Origin: Mixta sp. Marseille-Q2659
GTDB lineage: Bacteria > Pseudomonadota > Gammaproteobacteria > Enterobacterales > Enterobacteriaceae
DNA: 62,411 nucleotides
Assembly: GCF_940807255.1 (NCBI RefSeq)
Contig: NZ_CALNWY010000025.1
Span: 1 to 62,411 of the forward strand
Direction of reading: 5' to 3'
Both the position numbers and the translations under genes were made by a program. Under the pieces are notes generated by a model. The model saw only the letters and a program-made list of their open reading frames with translations. It had not been told where the DNA came from and searched no databases. This document shows, piece by piece, positions 45,927 through 55,618 of the stretch. Each line of letters starts with the position of its first letter. Within the stretch, counting starts at the first letter, position 1.

Positions 45927-46787
45927 ATGGTTCATCAGCCGCTGCCGCTTAACGCCGTGCATGCTTTTCTGGTTGCCGCTCGCCATCTTAATCTCACCCA
46001 CGCCGCCGATGAGCTTTGTCTGACGCAGGGCGCCGTCAGTCGTAAAATCGCCGCGCTGGAGGAGTGGTTGGGCTTTCATCTGTTTGATCGGCACGCGCGT
46101 GGTCTGCATTTGACGGCGCGCGGCGCTGCGCTGCTGCCGCAGCTGAAACAGGGCTATGAGCTGATGTTGAGCGCCACAGAACAGGCGCGACAGCCTGATA
46201 ATGCGCTGCGGCTGCGTGCGCCGACCTGCGCGATGCGCTGGCTGCTGCCAAAACTGATGGAGCTGGAACAGCAGTATCCCGATCTGCACGTGCAGCTGAC
46301 CACCACGCTGGCCCATAACCCGCAGCTGGAAAATTTTGATGCGGCAATTGTTTACGGCATCGCTCCGGCAGACAGCGTCCTGCTGTTTGAGGAGCGGCTG
46401 ACGCCGGTGTTAGCTGGAAGCCTGCTGAGCGATACGCCGCTGACGCCAGCCGATCTCGCCCGTTTTACCTTTTTGCATCCGTCCCATGACGATCGCGACT
46501 GGCAGTTATGGTTGGCAGCGCAGAACGCTACGCTGCCCATGCGGCGCAATCAGCACTTTGCGACGATGGATTTGGCGATTGGCGCGGCGATGCAAGGATT
46601 TGGCGTGACCGTTGCGGATGTGACGCTGGTGAAAAGCGAGTTGGAAGCGGCGCGGCTGGTGGCACCTTTTGCACAGAGCGTCACCACCGGCGCGGTTTAC
46701 AGCCTGATTAGCCGCGAGGAAAAAGAAGCGCCACCGCATCTGACGACGCTGGTGGCGTGGCTCTCGCAGCCTGAAACACATTGCTAA
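45927..46787 (+). CDS. LysR-family regulator (GcvA-like)
   Basis: 286 residues from the ATG at 45927 (AGGA spaced 9); the longer frame to 45831 covers the promoter. HTH: LNLTHAADELCLTQGAVSRKIAALE (recognition part LTQGAVSRKI). Effector domain with FDAAIVYG and DLAIGAAMQGFGVTVAD as in GcvA/AmpR-type regulators. AATTGTTAT occurs twice in the 124-base gap to the divergent aminotransferase gene (near 45832 and 45880), possible binding sites. Likely controls that aminotransferase-binding protein pair. Confidence 0.85.
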   Translation: MVHQPLPLNAVHAFLVAARHLNLTHAADELCLTQGAVSRKIAALEEWLGFHLFDRHARGLHLTARGAALLPQLKQGYELMLSATEQARQPDNALRLRAPTCAMRWLLPKLMELEQQYPDLHVQLTTTLAHNPQLENFDAAIVYGIAPADSVLLFEERLTPVLAGSLLSDTPLTPADLARFTFLHPSHDDRDWQLWLAAQNATLPMRRNQHFATMDLAIGAAMQGFGVTVADVTLVKSELEAARLVAPFAQSVTTGAVYSLISREEKEAPPHLTTLVAWLSQPETHC

Positions 46788-46790
46788 GAC

Positions 46791-46825
46791 GACTCAGCGG
46801 CAGATGGCCGCTGAGTCGCCCCTTT
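46791..46825 (+). terminator. Terminator between convergent LysR and chemoreceptor genes
   Basis: GACTCAGCGG - N7 - CCGCTGAGTC followed by GCCCCTTTT. Confidence 0.7.
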
Positions 46826-46837
46826 TGCCACACTGAC

Positions 46838-48502
46838 TCAGAAGGAAACCCATTCATCTGCGGCGCTGGTGGCCGCCGGGCTGCTCTTCTGACGCGGTGC
46901 GCCTTTCAGTACCGGCGTTTTTACCGGCTCCGGGCGTGGCTCATCTTCAGCCGCCAGACGAAATTTCGCCACCGAACGCTGTAAATCTTCTGTCTGGCGC
47001 TCCAGCGCCGTCGCCGCGGCGGAAACTTCTTCCACCAGCGAGGCGTTTTGCTGGGTGACGCTGTCCATTTCTGCCACGGCGGTGCCGACCTGCTCAATGC
47101 CCTTGCTCTGCTCTTCAGAGGCGGCGGCGATCTGCTTCATGATTTCGGTCACGTCGCTGACCGCTTTCACGATGGCGCTCATGGTGCTGCCAGCTTCGCT
47201 AACCAGTTTCGAGCCACTCTCTACGCGGGCAACAGAATCACCAATTAATGATTCGATCTCTTTGGCTGCGCCGGCGCTGCGCTGCGCCAGATTACGCACT
47301 TCACTGGCGACTACCGCAAAACCGCGCCCTTGCTCGCCTGCACGCGCCGCTTCTACCGCCGCGTTCAGCGCCAGGATATTGGTCTGGAAGGCGATGCTGT
47401 TAATCACGCTGGTGATTTCGGCGATTTTTTTCGAGCTGTCGGAAATGCCGGACATGGTCTGCACCACGTCACTGACCAGCTTGCCGCCCTGTCCGGCGGT
47501 CAGCGAGGCGTTATCTGCCAGGTCGCTGGCCTGACGCGCATTATCCGCATTAAGTTTTACCGTCGCGGTAAGCTGCTCCATGCTGGCGGCGGTCTGCTCC
47601 AGCGCCGCCGCCTGCTGCTCGGTGCGCGAAGAGAGATCGTTGTTACCCATAGAGATTTCTGCCGCGCCGCGCCAGATATTCTCGGTACCGCCGCGAATGG
47701 CGCTGACCGCGTCGCGCAGGCTTTCCTGCATGGCGCGCAGCAGCGGCACCAGTTTTCCAACACAGTTGCGCCCCAGATCTTCAATCGGCTGGCTGAGATC
47801 GCCTTCGGCAATTTTACGGAAGTGGCCACGGATCTGCTCCAGCGGGCGCACCAGCATGCTGACCAGATAACGATCGGTAAACAGCAGGATCAGCAGTCCG
47901 CAAATCACCGCCGCGATAATGGTCACGCGCGTAATAATGGTAATGCTGTCAACGGTAACGCGGGTTTGATCCAGCATCACGCCCGCCGCCGCATTATATT
48001 TCTCCGCGACCGCGCCAAATTCACGGCTCAGGGCTGGCGTGACGCCGTTAGCATGGCGACGGTACTCTTCCAGCGAGGCCTGCTGCGCCAGCTGCATTTG
48101 CGGTCTGACGCCCTGCTCCAGCAGCTTTGTCCAGCTCTCTTCCACCGCGGTGGAAATTGCCGCATCCATCGGCCCTGGCGCGGCGGCTTTAAACTGCGCC
48201 AGCTGTTGCGTCATGCCGTCAAGTGCCTTCTGTACGCTGGCGAAGGCTGCCGCATCCGGCGTGCCGCCTGAGGCGCGCACTTCCATCACCCGCGACAGAC
48301 GCGTGACGAAGCGGAAATATTGATCGTTGCCTTTGCTCAGAATGGCCATCTGCGATACCAGCTGGCGATCGATGTTGTTACCTTCGCTCAGGGCGTTCAA
48401 CGAATGGACGCTGTACATGCCCACCGCTGACCAGAGCAAACAGAACAGGCCAAGGATAGAAAGCATAACGGCGCGTATGGTGAAGTTTTTTAATAGCTGC
48501 AT
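46838..48502 (-). CDS. Methyl-accepting chemotaxis protein
   Basis: 554 residues in the Tsr/Tar layout. Transmembrane 1 at about 11-30 ([20 protein letters not shown]); periplasmic four-helix bundle; transmembrane 2 at about 190-210 ([16 protein letters not shown]); HAMP; and the signalling hairpin tip [20 protein letters not shown] with [20 protein letters not shown]. It ends EWVSF, a CheR/CheB-tethering pentapeptide of the xWxxF kind, so it is probably a high-abundance, self-adapting receptor. The ligand is unknown. Not in a che operon. Confidence 0.92.
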   Translation of the reverse strand: MQLLKNFTIRAVMLSILGLFCLLWSAVGMYSVHSLNALSEGNNIDRQLVSQMAILSKGNDQYFRFVTRLSRVMEVRASGGTPDAAAFASVQKALDGMTQQLAQFKAAAPGPMDAAISTAVEESWTKLLEQGVRPQMQLAQQASLEEYRRHANGVTPALSREFGAVAEKYNAAAGVMLDQTRVTVDSITIITRVTIIAAVICGLLILLFTDRYLVSMLVRPLEQIRGHFRKIAEGDLSQPIEDLGRNCVGKLVPLLRAMQESLRDAVSAIRGGTENIWRGAAEISMGNNDLSSRTEQQAAALEQTAASMEQLTATVKLNADNARQASDLADNASLTAGQGGKLVSDVVQTMSGISDSSKKIAEITSVINSIAFQTNILALNAAVEAARAGEQGRGFAVVASEVRNLAQRSAGAAKEIESLIGDSVARVESGSKLVSEAGSTMSAIVKAVSDVTEIMKQIAAASEEQSKGIEQVGTAVAEMDSVTQQNASLVEEVSAAATALERQTEDLQRSVAKFRLAAEDEPRPEPVKTPVLKGAPRQKSSPAATSAADEWVSF

Positions 48503-48740
48503 AGCTGCCTCAGTTTGGTCAATAACCCCAGGATATTCCGCCGTCGCTGGCGGGCTTATCGTCTGTTATCGGCAGCGTTCGCGAAAGTTATACCGTTTTA
48601 TCGCAACAGTAATCCTTACCTTTCAGACGGTTATCTGAAAGGGCGCCGGGCTAAGTCCTTGCCCGCGCAACGCTTTTCAACTTTTAGATAGTGAAATAAT
48701 GCTGATATTTATCGCGCCATGTAACAATTCCCCAAAGCAA

Positions 48741-50258
48741 TTATTTCAGTTTTACCATGGCGCGCATCAGTAAACGCAGCAGTCGCAGGCGTAAACGCAT
48801 AAATCGATGCTGCGTAACAATCGCCGCTTCGCCTTTGATACCAAAGCGCAACGTGACATCGGCGCCCGGATGCCAGGCGGGCCAGATGACCTCACCCTGC
48901 AGCTGATGAGAAAACTCGCTGGCGTCATGCGCAAACCGCAACCAGTATTCGCTGATACGACGGGCAAACTGGCGATCGTTATCGGTAAAGGGGCGATCCG
49001 CCATCTGCACATTTTCCGCGGTGAGCGTATCCATCACGTAGGGAATTTCATTGCCATGCCAGCTGCCGTAACGACAGAGATCGCGCGAGTTTTCCGAGAC
49101 GTAATCAAAGTAGTAGCGCCAGCCCGGTACGCCGCGCTGATGCTGCGCATGCACCGCCAGCCAGGTCAGCGTGCCAAAGGCCATATCGCGCGCCACTTTA
49201 CGTCCCAGCCGATGATCGTCATGTTCATCGTAGAGCGATTTAATCAGCTTCAGGAGCAGCGGACGTCGCTGGCGTAAAGTGGTTATGGTTGCGGTGGGAT
49301 CGACGCCAAAATATTCCAGCACGCTGGCTTCATCGCTGTTGTAGCCAATCATCAGCGGATACCGATGCTGACGCGCTGCGGCAAACACCTCCACCACCGG
49401 TTTCGGCAAGACCCGATCGCCCGCGATCGCGACCGGGCCGTTGCCGAGACGCACAGGCAGCGACCAGAAGCTGTCGGCAGGCAGCGCGCGCAACTCCTCT
49501 GCGCTGGCGTTTTCCAGCCCAAAATGGTGCGCCACCGCTACACCGCTGGCCAGCGCGTCCTGCCGCTTTTTATCCGGCAGGCTGTAGGCGCTCTGCACGA
49601 TACCTTTATGAAACAGGCCTGCCGCCAGCGGCGAGGCAAACAGCGACAGCACGCTGCGGCCGCCGGACGATTCGCCGAAAATGGTCACGTTGCGCCGATC
49701 GCCGCCAAAGGAGGCGATGTTGCGCTGTACCCATTGCAGGGCGGCAATCTGATCCAGCAGCGCGAAATTATTGACCACTTCGCCGGACGGATACTCCGCA
49801 TCCAGCGCCGGGTGCGCAAAAAAGCCGAGGTGACCCAGCCGATAGTTCAGCGTCACCACTACCACGCCGCGTGCCGCCAGCGCCTTACCGTTGTAAGGAT
49901 GCAGGCTGCCCGCGCCGATGGTAAATCCGCCGCCGTGGATCCAGACCATCACCGGCAGCGGGCGCGAAGGCTGAATTTCCGGCGACCAGACATTGAGATA
50001 GAGACAATCCTCGCTGAGATGACCGGGATCGCCGCCACCTGCCAGCACGCACTGTTCACGATGTTGCCAGCTGGCGTTGCCCCAATGTGTTGCATCACGC
50101 ACCTCTTTCCAGGGCGTGACCGGTTTTGGCGTGCGCCAGCGCAATGCGCCAACCGGCGGCGCTGCATAAGGAATACCTTTGAAAACAAAAATGCCTTCAT
50201 CAATCGCGCCGCGTAATGCACCCTCTGCCGTGTGTATTCTCAAAGGTTCATTTTTCAT
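48741..50258 (-). CDS. Type-B carboxylesterase/lipase family protein
   Basis: 505 residues from the ATG at 50258 (GGAAAA upstream). Alpha/beta hydrolase with FKGIPYAAPPVGALRW, EDCLYLNVWSP, oxyanion hole VWIHGGGFTIGAG, nucleophile Ser in FGESSGGRSV, Glu in IGYNSDEASVLEY and His in GSWHGNEIPYVM. Similar to p-nitrobenzyl esterases (PnbA). No signal peptide. The basic C-terminal tail (RLRLRLLRLLMRAMVKLK in part) is arginine- and leucine-rich, unlike most relatives. Stand-alone gene; substrate unknown. Confidence 0.88.
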   Translation of the reverse strand: MKNEPLRIHTAEGALRGAIDEGIFVFKGIPYAAPPVGALRWRTPKPVTPWKEVRDATHWGNASWQHREQCVLAGGGDPGHLSEDCLYLNVWSPEIQPSRPLPVMVWIHGGGFTIGAGSLHPYNGKALAARGVVVVTLNYRLGHLGFFAHPALDAEYPSGEVVNNFALLDQIAALQWVQRNIASFGGDRRNVTIFGESSGGRSVLSLFASPLAAGLFHKGIVQSAYSLPDKKRQDALASGVAVAHHFGLENASAEELRALPADSFWSLPVRLGNGPVAIAGDRVLPKPVVEVFAAARQHRYPLMIGYNSDEASVLEYFGVDPTATITTLRQRRPLLLKLIKSLYDEHDDHRLGRKVARDMAFGTLTWLAVHAQHQRGVPGWRYYFDYVSENSRDLCRYGSWHGNEIPYVMDTLTAENVQMADRPFTDNDRQFARRISEYWLRFAHDASEFSHQLQGEVIWPAWHPGADVTLRFGIKGEAAIVTQHRFMRLRLRLLRLLMRAMVKLK

Positions 50259-50533
50259 TATATTTTCCATCGTAAAGCACGGGCTTATTATTCGCAGGCT
50301 CACTTTTATTGTCTATGGTGGCGGCCATTTTGCAGAATATACCGATGAGATATTGGCCTTTCTGACGGCTTTTCGGATAAATACACGGCGTTGCAGAGGG
50401 TAAAAAGGGTATTTTCAGGGGAAAACAGCGTGTGCGGCGGCGCGCCAGCAACGGAAAAGCGCGCATAAAAATGATAAGAAGCTGAAATGTTTTATGCGGA
50501 CTGGCTTTACCAGCCCGCATGAATGCTAGCTGT

Positions 50534-51868
50534 TTATTTCAGGCCGCAGCGTTGCAGACTGGCCGCCTGACGCGCCGCATAGAGCGTCATCTCATCGGTT
50601 ACGGCACAGCCTAACGCTTCTTCAAAACGGGTTCGGCTTGCCGACGCAGAAAATTTTTCCGGCGCCTGTTCGCCCAGATTGGATTGAAAAATACCGGCGG
50701 CGCTGACCGGCAGAAAATCTTCATAAACCTGCGGATCGGCCACCAGCAGTCCCTGCGCAATCAGCGCTTCACGATCGGCATCGGGTGCGATCGCCTGCTG
50801 CTTGCCCTTTTCCGTCAGGCGATAGTCAAACCAGGCGAGCTGCTGCTGGCGTAACGCTTTTTCACTGTCGGGAAACGCCTGGAATACCTCAGTAAGATGT
50901 TGCTGGTGTTGCTGGTTATCGGTGCCGCTGCCTGCCTGCGCCAACAGGCTGTCGTAACGCTGTCGTCCGGCTGGCGTCAGCGCAACGCCGCGCTGTTCGA
51001 TCTCACCAAAGCGTGCGGTATGACTGCGGCGTGCCGTCGGCAAAATGACCGGCTCTTCCAGCGCTTTGAAGCTGGTCTGACGCAGCAAAATCGGTACGTT
51101 CCGGCGCGGCGGCCCTTCGATGATTGCTTTGGGCGTAATGCCATGTTCCGGCATCAGCGCCTGAACGCGATCGATATCCAGCGTGCGCGGCGTAAGGTGA
51201 TTAATATGGCAGCCGGGGAAACAGACGACATCGGCAATCAGCCGATGCTGCTGGTGCAACGCTTCGTAAGTGGCGCGATCGACGGTGGTTTGTCGGTGCC
51301 AGCGAAATGTCTCCAGCGCCTCACGAACAAACTCAGCGGCGGTGGCGTCATCAAAGCCGCCCTGCTGCTGATGCTGTTCAATCAGCGCCAGACAACGTGG
51401 GGTAAAAATCTGGCGCGCAGCAAGAATGGCTTCAGCCCGCTGGCGCATGGCGCGATCTTCGATTAGCTCCAGCCGCAGCAGCGAGGTAAACAGCCGAAAC
51501 GGATTACGGCGCAGCGCGTCCCCTTCTACCGGACGGAAAGCCGTGGAATGCACCGGCACGCCTGCTGGCGCCAAATCGTAATAGCCCACTGGATACATGC
51601 CCATAATGGCGAACAGCTGCCGCAGCGTGTTCAGCTCCTGTGGGCTGCCGACGCGAATGGCGCCATGGCGTTCTACGCTCAGGCGCGACAGCTCATCAGC
51701 CGCTGCCAGCCGTTCGGCAAGTTCCTTATCCTGCGCCAGCACCTGCTGATTGACCTCTGCCACCAGCTGCAACAGCGTGCCGTATTGCGGCACTTCCTGC
51801 TGATACATCGCCGACATCGCCTGAGAAAATTGTTCCCGCAGCGCATCTGCGCTGACAAACTTTTGCAT
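50534..51868 (-). CDS. hglS: 2-oxoadipate dioxygenase/decarboxylase (YdcJ/HglS, DUF1338)
   Basis: 444 residues from the ATG at 51868 (GGGTGG upstream). VOC-superfamily Fe(II) enzyme; HglS relatives turn 2-oxoadipate into D-2-hydroxyglutarate in lysine breakdown. Motifs: VPQYGTLLQLVAEVN, metal His in PVHSTAFRP, a second His region in FPGCHINHLTPRTLDID, and a Glu in RFGEIEQRG. Closely resembles E. coli YdcJ. No other lysine-catabolic gene is nearby, so the physiological substrate is inferred from the family. Confidence 0.88.
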   Translation of the reverse strand: MQKFVSADALREQFSQAMSAMYQQEVPQYGTLLQLVAEVNQQVLAQDKELAERLAAADELSRLSVERHGAIRVGSPQELNTLRQLFAIMGMYPVGYYDLAPAGVPVHSTAFRPVEGDALRRNPFRLFTSLLRLELIEDRAMRQRAEAILAARQIFTPRCLALIEQHQQQGGFDDATAAEFVREALETFRWHRQTTVDRATYEALHQQHRLIADVVCFPGCHINHLTPRTLDIDRVQALMPEHGITPKAIIEGPPRRNVPILLRQTSFKALEEPVILPTARRSHTARFGEIEQRGVALTPAGRQRYDSLLAQAGSGTDNQQHQQHLTEVFQAFPDSEKALRQQQLAWFDYRLTEKGKQQAIAPDADREALIAQGLLVADPQVYEDFLPVSAAGIFQSNLGEQAPEKFSASASRTRFEEALGCAVTDEMTLYAARQAASLQRCGLK

Positions 51869-52008
51869 GATTCCACCCTTTTTTCGCCACTCTGCAGCCA
51901 CTGTAGAGCAAGCCGCAGGCGGACGGAAAAAAGGTGTTAAATTTGTGATCGCGTTGGTGAAAGCGACGCGGCGCAGGCTGGCACGTTGTATTTACAGACG
52001 GGCCGGAT

Positions 52009-53316
52009 TCAGCCCCAGCGCTGTTTGGCCAGCAGCATCAGGCTGGTTAATGTCGCTGGCAGCGCCAGCAGTAAAAATATCTGACTGAACGGCCAGCCGA
52101 GCGCCAGCATCTGCGCGCCGGCAAATGCGCTGAGAATCGCGCCGATGCGGCCAACGCCGTGCATCCAGCTGGAGCCGGTGGCGCGCGCCTGAGTCGGATA
52201 ATAGCTGGCGGCCAGCGCATTCATGCCGGTATTGGCGCCGTTAAAGCAGAAACCGCAACAAAAGGCGATGGTCGCCATCAGCAGAGGCTGAGCTGGCGCG
52301 CAGCCAAGCAGAATGGTCGCCAGCGCGCCGCCGAAATAGATTGCCGCCAGCGCCAGATTGGCATTGACCCGATCCATCAGCCAGCCGGCAAACAACGAGC
52401 CCAGCGTTCCGCCCGCCTGATACATGGCGGTAATCAACGCGGCAGCGGTAACGCTCAGCCCCAAATCGCCAATCAAGGCGGGCATCCAGCTGCCGATCAG
52501 GTAAACCAGGAACAGGCCCATAAAGTAGCCGCCCCACAGCATCAGGCTGCCGAAGCGGTATTGACTGGAGAGTACGGTGCTAACCGCGCCCGTCCCGGAC
52601 GTCGAAGCAGGATAGAGAAAGGTACTGTGCGGCGTGGTCGAACCCGGCCACATCTTTTCCACGATAGCCCGAATACGCCAGAACGGCGCCTGCTGCGCCA
52701 GCAGAAAACGCACCGACTCCGGCAGATAACGCAACAGCAATGGTAGCAGCAGCAGCGGCAGGATGCCGCCCATCAGCAACACCGCATGCCAGCCGAAAGC
52801 GGGAATCAGCCAGGAGGCGGCGAACCCACCGCTGGCGGCGCCGAAGGTAAAGCCGCAAAACACCACGGTAATCAGAAAAGCGCGCTGGCGCTCCGGCGCG
52901 TATTCCGAAACCAGCGTGCCGACATTCGGCATCGCGGCACCAACCAGGCCAGTCAACAGACGAAACAGCATCATCTGTTCGATATTCTGCGCCAGCGCCG
53001 TTGCCAGCGTCCACACGCCGAAAAAGAATACGCTGCTGATAATAATCCAGCGCCGCCCATAACGATCGGCCAGCGGGCCGGCAAACATCGCGCCCAGCGC
53101 CAGCCCGACCAGCGCGGCGCCGATCGCCATGCCCAACTGATGGCTTGAAATCAGCCAGCTGCTGCGCAGCGCTGGGGCAATAAATCCCATTATCGCGATG
53201 TCCATGCCATCCAGCGCCACAATAATAAAGCAGAGCGCAATAATACGCCGCTGGAAGGCGCTTAAGCGGTGTTGGTTAATAAGCTGGCGAACGTCAATGG
53301 CCTGTATGCTGTTCAG
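52009..53316 (-). CDS. MFS aromatic-acid transporter (AAHS family, PcaK-like), CTG start proposed
   Basis: The first ordinary start is the GTG at 53220, but that begins inside helix 1. The frame is open upstream and reads NSIQAIDVRQLINQHRLSAF before RRIIALCFIIVALDGMD, which matches PcaK-type N termini (NAQSIDV...FQ..I..LCFLIVFLDGFD). A CTG at 53316 sits 8 bases after GGGAG, so it is the best-placed initiator. This gives 435 residues with twelve helices, GPLADRYGRRW in loop 2-3 and LLRYLPESVRFL. Likely imports a hydroxybenzoate-type acid. Divergent from a PcaQ-like regulator, though no pca enzyme gene is here. If CTG is not used, the product would lack about 32 residues. Confidence 0.8.
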   Translation of the reverse strand: MNSIQAIDVRQLINQHRLSAFQRRIIALCFIIVALDGMDIAIMGFIAPALRSSWLISSHQLGMAIGAALVGLALGAMFAGPLADRYGRRWIIISSVFFFGVWTLATALAQNIEQMMLFRLLTGLVGAAMPNVGTLVSEYAPERQRAFLITVVFCGFTFGAASGGFAASWLIPAFGWHAVLLMGGILPLLLLPLLLRYLPESVRFLLAQQAPFWRIRAIVEKMWPGSTTPHSTFLYPASTSGTGAVSTVLSSQYRFGSLMLWGGYFMGLFLVYLIGSWMPALIGDLGLSVTAAALITAMYQAGGTLGSLFAGWLMDRVNANLALAAIYFGGALATILLGCAPAQPLLMATIAFCCGFCFNGANTGMNALAASYYPTQARATGSSWMHGVGRIGAILSAFAGAQMLALGWPFSQIFLLLALPATLTSLMLLAKQRWG

Positions 53317-53378
53317 AAAAGTAGCTCCCTGCGGCTGTTAACAACGGATAAGCGCGGCAATCATAAAAGCGGTTTTAT

Positions 53379-53395
53379 CATAGCGAAACGCTATG
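53379..53395. promoter_or_regulatory. Candidate LysR operator between the PcaK-like and PcaQ-like genes
   Basis: CATAGCG-AAA-CGCTATG, perfect 7-bp arms, containing the T-N11-A core typical of LysR sites. GCGCTATAG follows about 40 bases later as a possible second half. The rest of the 324-base divergent region shows no gene. Confidence 0.6.
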
Positions 53396-53640
53396 CGCTG
53401 CGGCTATGACTTTGCGCTATAGTGAAATTTTCTCAACAGGCCACGCGCCGGACGTTCAGCAAGCCAGCATGATCTATGCTGAAAAGTTATGCTGCGGGTA
53501 GCATTGATTACTTCTGATGACGTTGACGCCGCCTGTTTCCTGAACAAAAGGCAATATTGTTAAATTTATTTTGCAATAAAGTTAACAAAATCACAGCATG
53601 CCGCTTGCGTTAATTCAGCCAGCCTTTCTACTCTCTTCCC

Positions 53641-54564
53641 ATGGACAAAAACTATCTGTTTAATCAGCGCATCCGCTTGCGCCATCTCCACACTTTCGTT
53701 GCGGTCGCACAGCAAGGTACGCTGGGCCGTGCCGCGGAAACGCTCAGCCTGAGCCAGCCGGCGCTTTCCAAAACGCTGAATGAGCTGGAGGAGCTGACCG
53801 GCGTCCGCCTGTTTGAACGCGGACGCCTCGGCGCGCAGCTGACCACCATCGGTGAGCAGTTTTTAACGCACGCGATAAAGGTGCTGGATGCGCTAAATCA
53901 TGCCGGACAGTCGTTCGCGAATCCGGTCGGCGACCGCCCGGTAGTAATCCGTCTCGGCGCGCTGACGACCGCCGCAATGGGTATGTTGCCTCAGATCCTC
54001 GATCGCTTTCACCAGCAACAGCCTCAGGCCACGGTTCAGGTGGCAACGCTGCATAATAATGTACTGCTGGCGGGCCTGAAGGCGGGCGAGTTTGATATCG
54101 GTATTGGCCGCATGGCCGATACTGAAATGATGTCCGGTTTGACTTATGAACTGCTGTTCCTGGAATCGTTAAGGCTGGTCGTCAGGCCGGAACACCCGCT
54201 TTTAAGTGACAACGTCACGCTTTCGCGCGCATTGCAGTGGCCGGTGGTAATTTCGCCGGAAGGGACGGCACCGCGGCGCATTGCGCAGGCGATGATGGAT
54301 GAACAGGGATGCAAACTGCCGCCAAGCTGCGTAGAAACCTCCTCTACTTCGCTGGCGCGTCAGCTGGCGTTACGTTACGACTATGTCTGGTTTGTGCCTT
54401 CCGGCGCCGTCAAAGAAGACCTGCTGCACAGCTCGCTGGCGGCTCTGCCGATTGCTTCGCATGGCCCTGGCGAACCGGTGGGCATTATTACCCGCTCCGG
54501 TAATCCGCTCTGTCTGAGCGCGGAAATTCTGCTCGCCACTATTCGTAAATGCCATTCAGGATAA
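53641..54564 (+). CDS. LysR-family regulator, PcaQ-like
   Basis: 307 residues. N terminus IRLRHLHTFVAVAQQGTLGRAAETL, then LSQPALSKTLNELEELTG and LFERGRLGAQLT, the PcaQ/GbpR-type pattern. Effector domain with RLGALTTAAMGMLPQIL and GEFDIGIGRM. PcaQ relatives activate protocatechuate-pathway genes in response to beta-carboxymuconate or similar. Here it is divergent from a PcaK-like transporter. Position and family agree; the inducer is inferred. Confidence 0.85.
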   Translation: MDKNYLFNQRIRLRHLHTFVAVAQQGTLGRAAETLSLSQPALSKTLNELEELTGVRLFERGRLGAQLTTIGEQFLTHAIKVLDALNHAGQSFANPVGDRPVVIRLGALTTAAMGMLPQILDRFHQQQPQATVQVATLHNNVLLAGLKAGEFDIGIGRMADTEMMSGLTYELLFLESLRLVVRPEHPLLSDNVTLSRALQWPVVISPEGTAPRRIAQAMMDEQGCKLPPSCVETSSTSLARQLALRYDYVWFVPSGAVKEDLLHSSLAALPIASHGPGEPVGIITRSGNPLCLSAEILLATIRKCHSG

Positions 54565-54609
54565 TAAGGTGTGGCAGCGCATTTAAGTCTGAGATAATTT
54601 AGCAGGTGA

Positions 54610-54639
54610 AAAAAGAACGGGCTGGCAAACGCCAGCCCG
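54610..54639 (-). terminator. Terminator of smrA
   Basis: CGGGCTGGC - AAAC (plus strand) - GCCAGCCCG; on the minus strand it is followed by TTCTTTTTTC. Confidence 0.85.
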
Positions 54640-54668
54640 AAAATATTATTGCCGATTCAAATGACCCA

Positions 54669-55232
54669 TTAGCGACTGCGTTTTGCATGCCGCTCGCGGT
54701 TATCCATGCGCGCCTGCTCCGTTTTGCGCATCCCGACATAGATTGCGCCGCTACCGCCGTGCTGCGGCTGAGCGATGCAAAAAGCCTGTACATCATCAAA
54801 CTGCTGAAGCCAGCGTGCCAGATAACTGCGCACAATGTTGGCGTGCGATTCATCTTCCCGGCCCTTGCCGTGAACAATCAGCAGATTGCGCAAATTATCT
54901 TTGCGCGCCTCCATCATAAAGGCAAAAAGCGACTGGCGGCAGACTTCTACCGGCTGGCGCAGCAGGTTGAGGCTGGCATCCAGCTTATATTTACCCAGAC
55001 GCAGCTTATCCAGCACGCCTTGTTGAATGCCTTCAGCTTTATATTCCAGCGGTTCACTGAGCGGAACAATATCGAGGTAGCCTTTAGTAAGGAAGTTTTC
55101 CATTTCCTCATTAGCCGGCTGGCGCGGCGCTTTGGGCGTCGGCGTTTTCAGCCAGTGAATATTTGCGCAATTTTTCAGCGGGGTGACATCTTCCATGGCG
55201 TCACGAAACAGATCTTTATCGTCAAGGTTCAT
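54669..55232 (-). CDS. smrA: Smr-domain DNA endonuclease SmrA (YdaL)
   Basis: 187 residues from the ATG at 55232, the same length as E. coli SmrA; the longer frame has no homology. N-terminal linker NLDDKDLFRDAMEDVTPLK; C-terminal Smr domain with LDASLNLLRQPVEVC (LDLHG-type start degenerate to LDASLN), LLIVHGKGRED, SYLARWLQQFDDVQAFCIAQ and GGSGAIYVGMR. Smr domains nick DNA or act on RNA. Adjacent to fnr, as in the same general region of E. coli. Confidence 0.92.
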   Translation of the reverse strand: MNLDDKDLFRDAMEDVTPLKNCANIHWLKTPTPKAPRQPANEEMENFLTKGYLDIVPLSEPLEYKAEGIQQGVLDKLRLGKYKLDASLNLLRQPVEVCRQSLFAFMMEARKDNLRNLLIVHGKGREDESHANIVRSYLARWLQQFDDVQAFCIAQPQHGGSGAIYVGMRKTEQARMDNRERHAKRSR

Positions 55233-55585
55233 GGGGCTTACCTCACGCCTGATATGTCGTGGCAATGCACGAAGAAGAAAATGACTGAACGTCCCGGCAA
55301 GTTTAACCGATTGGCCGGGCGTTGCCAAAAGCCAAAATGCGCAAGCCGTGACTGCCTGTTTTTCATTCAACTTAGCGATTGATTTTTGTCATGTTAGTTA
55401 AGTGTTAAAAATAATTCGCCGTGTATCGGTAATAAGAAAAGTTGTTTAACGCCCTTAATTAACAAAACAATGCGCAATATTTACCCATAAAATTACATTG
55501 ATGTTATTAATAGATAACATCCCTGTTTTTTATGCGGTTAAAAGTGCGCTAATGCATTCCATTTCGCGCATGAAGGATGTTAAAA
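55233..55585 (+). other. Non-coding region between smrA and fnr
   Basis: 353 AT-rich bases. Contains both divergent promoters; apart from the FNR box at 55586-55599 I see no recognisable element. Confidence 0.4.
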
Positions 55586-55599
55586 TTGACCTCAGTCAA
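55586..55599 (+). promoter_or_regulatory. FNR box in the fnr promoter
   Basis: TTGAC-CTCA-GTCAA, a symmetric match to TTGAT-N4-ATCAA, 20 bases before the fnr start codon. Position suits negative autoregulation, as in E. coli fnr. Confidence 0.75.
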
Positions 55600-55618
55600 T
55601 TATCGTCGAGGATGTATT

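Noticed and set aside
47330-48271. 313-codon frame opposite the chemoreceptor
   Set aside because: Antisense shadow; composition is Arg/His/Gln rich as expected from a reversed coding strand.
54606-55382. 258-codon frame opposite smrA
   Set aside because: Antisense to the conserved smrA; begins inside its terminator.
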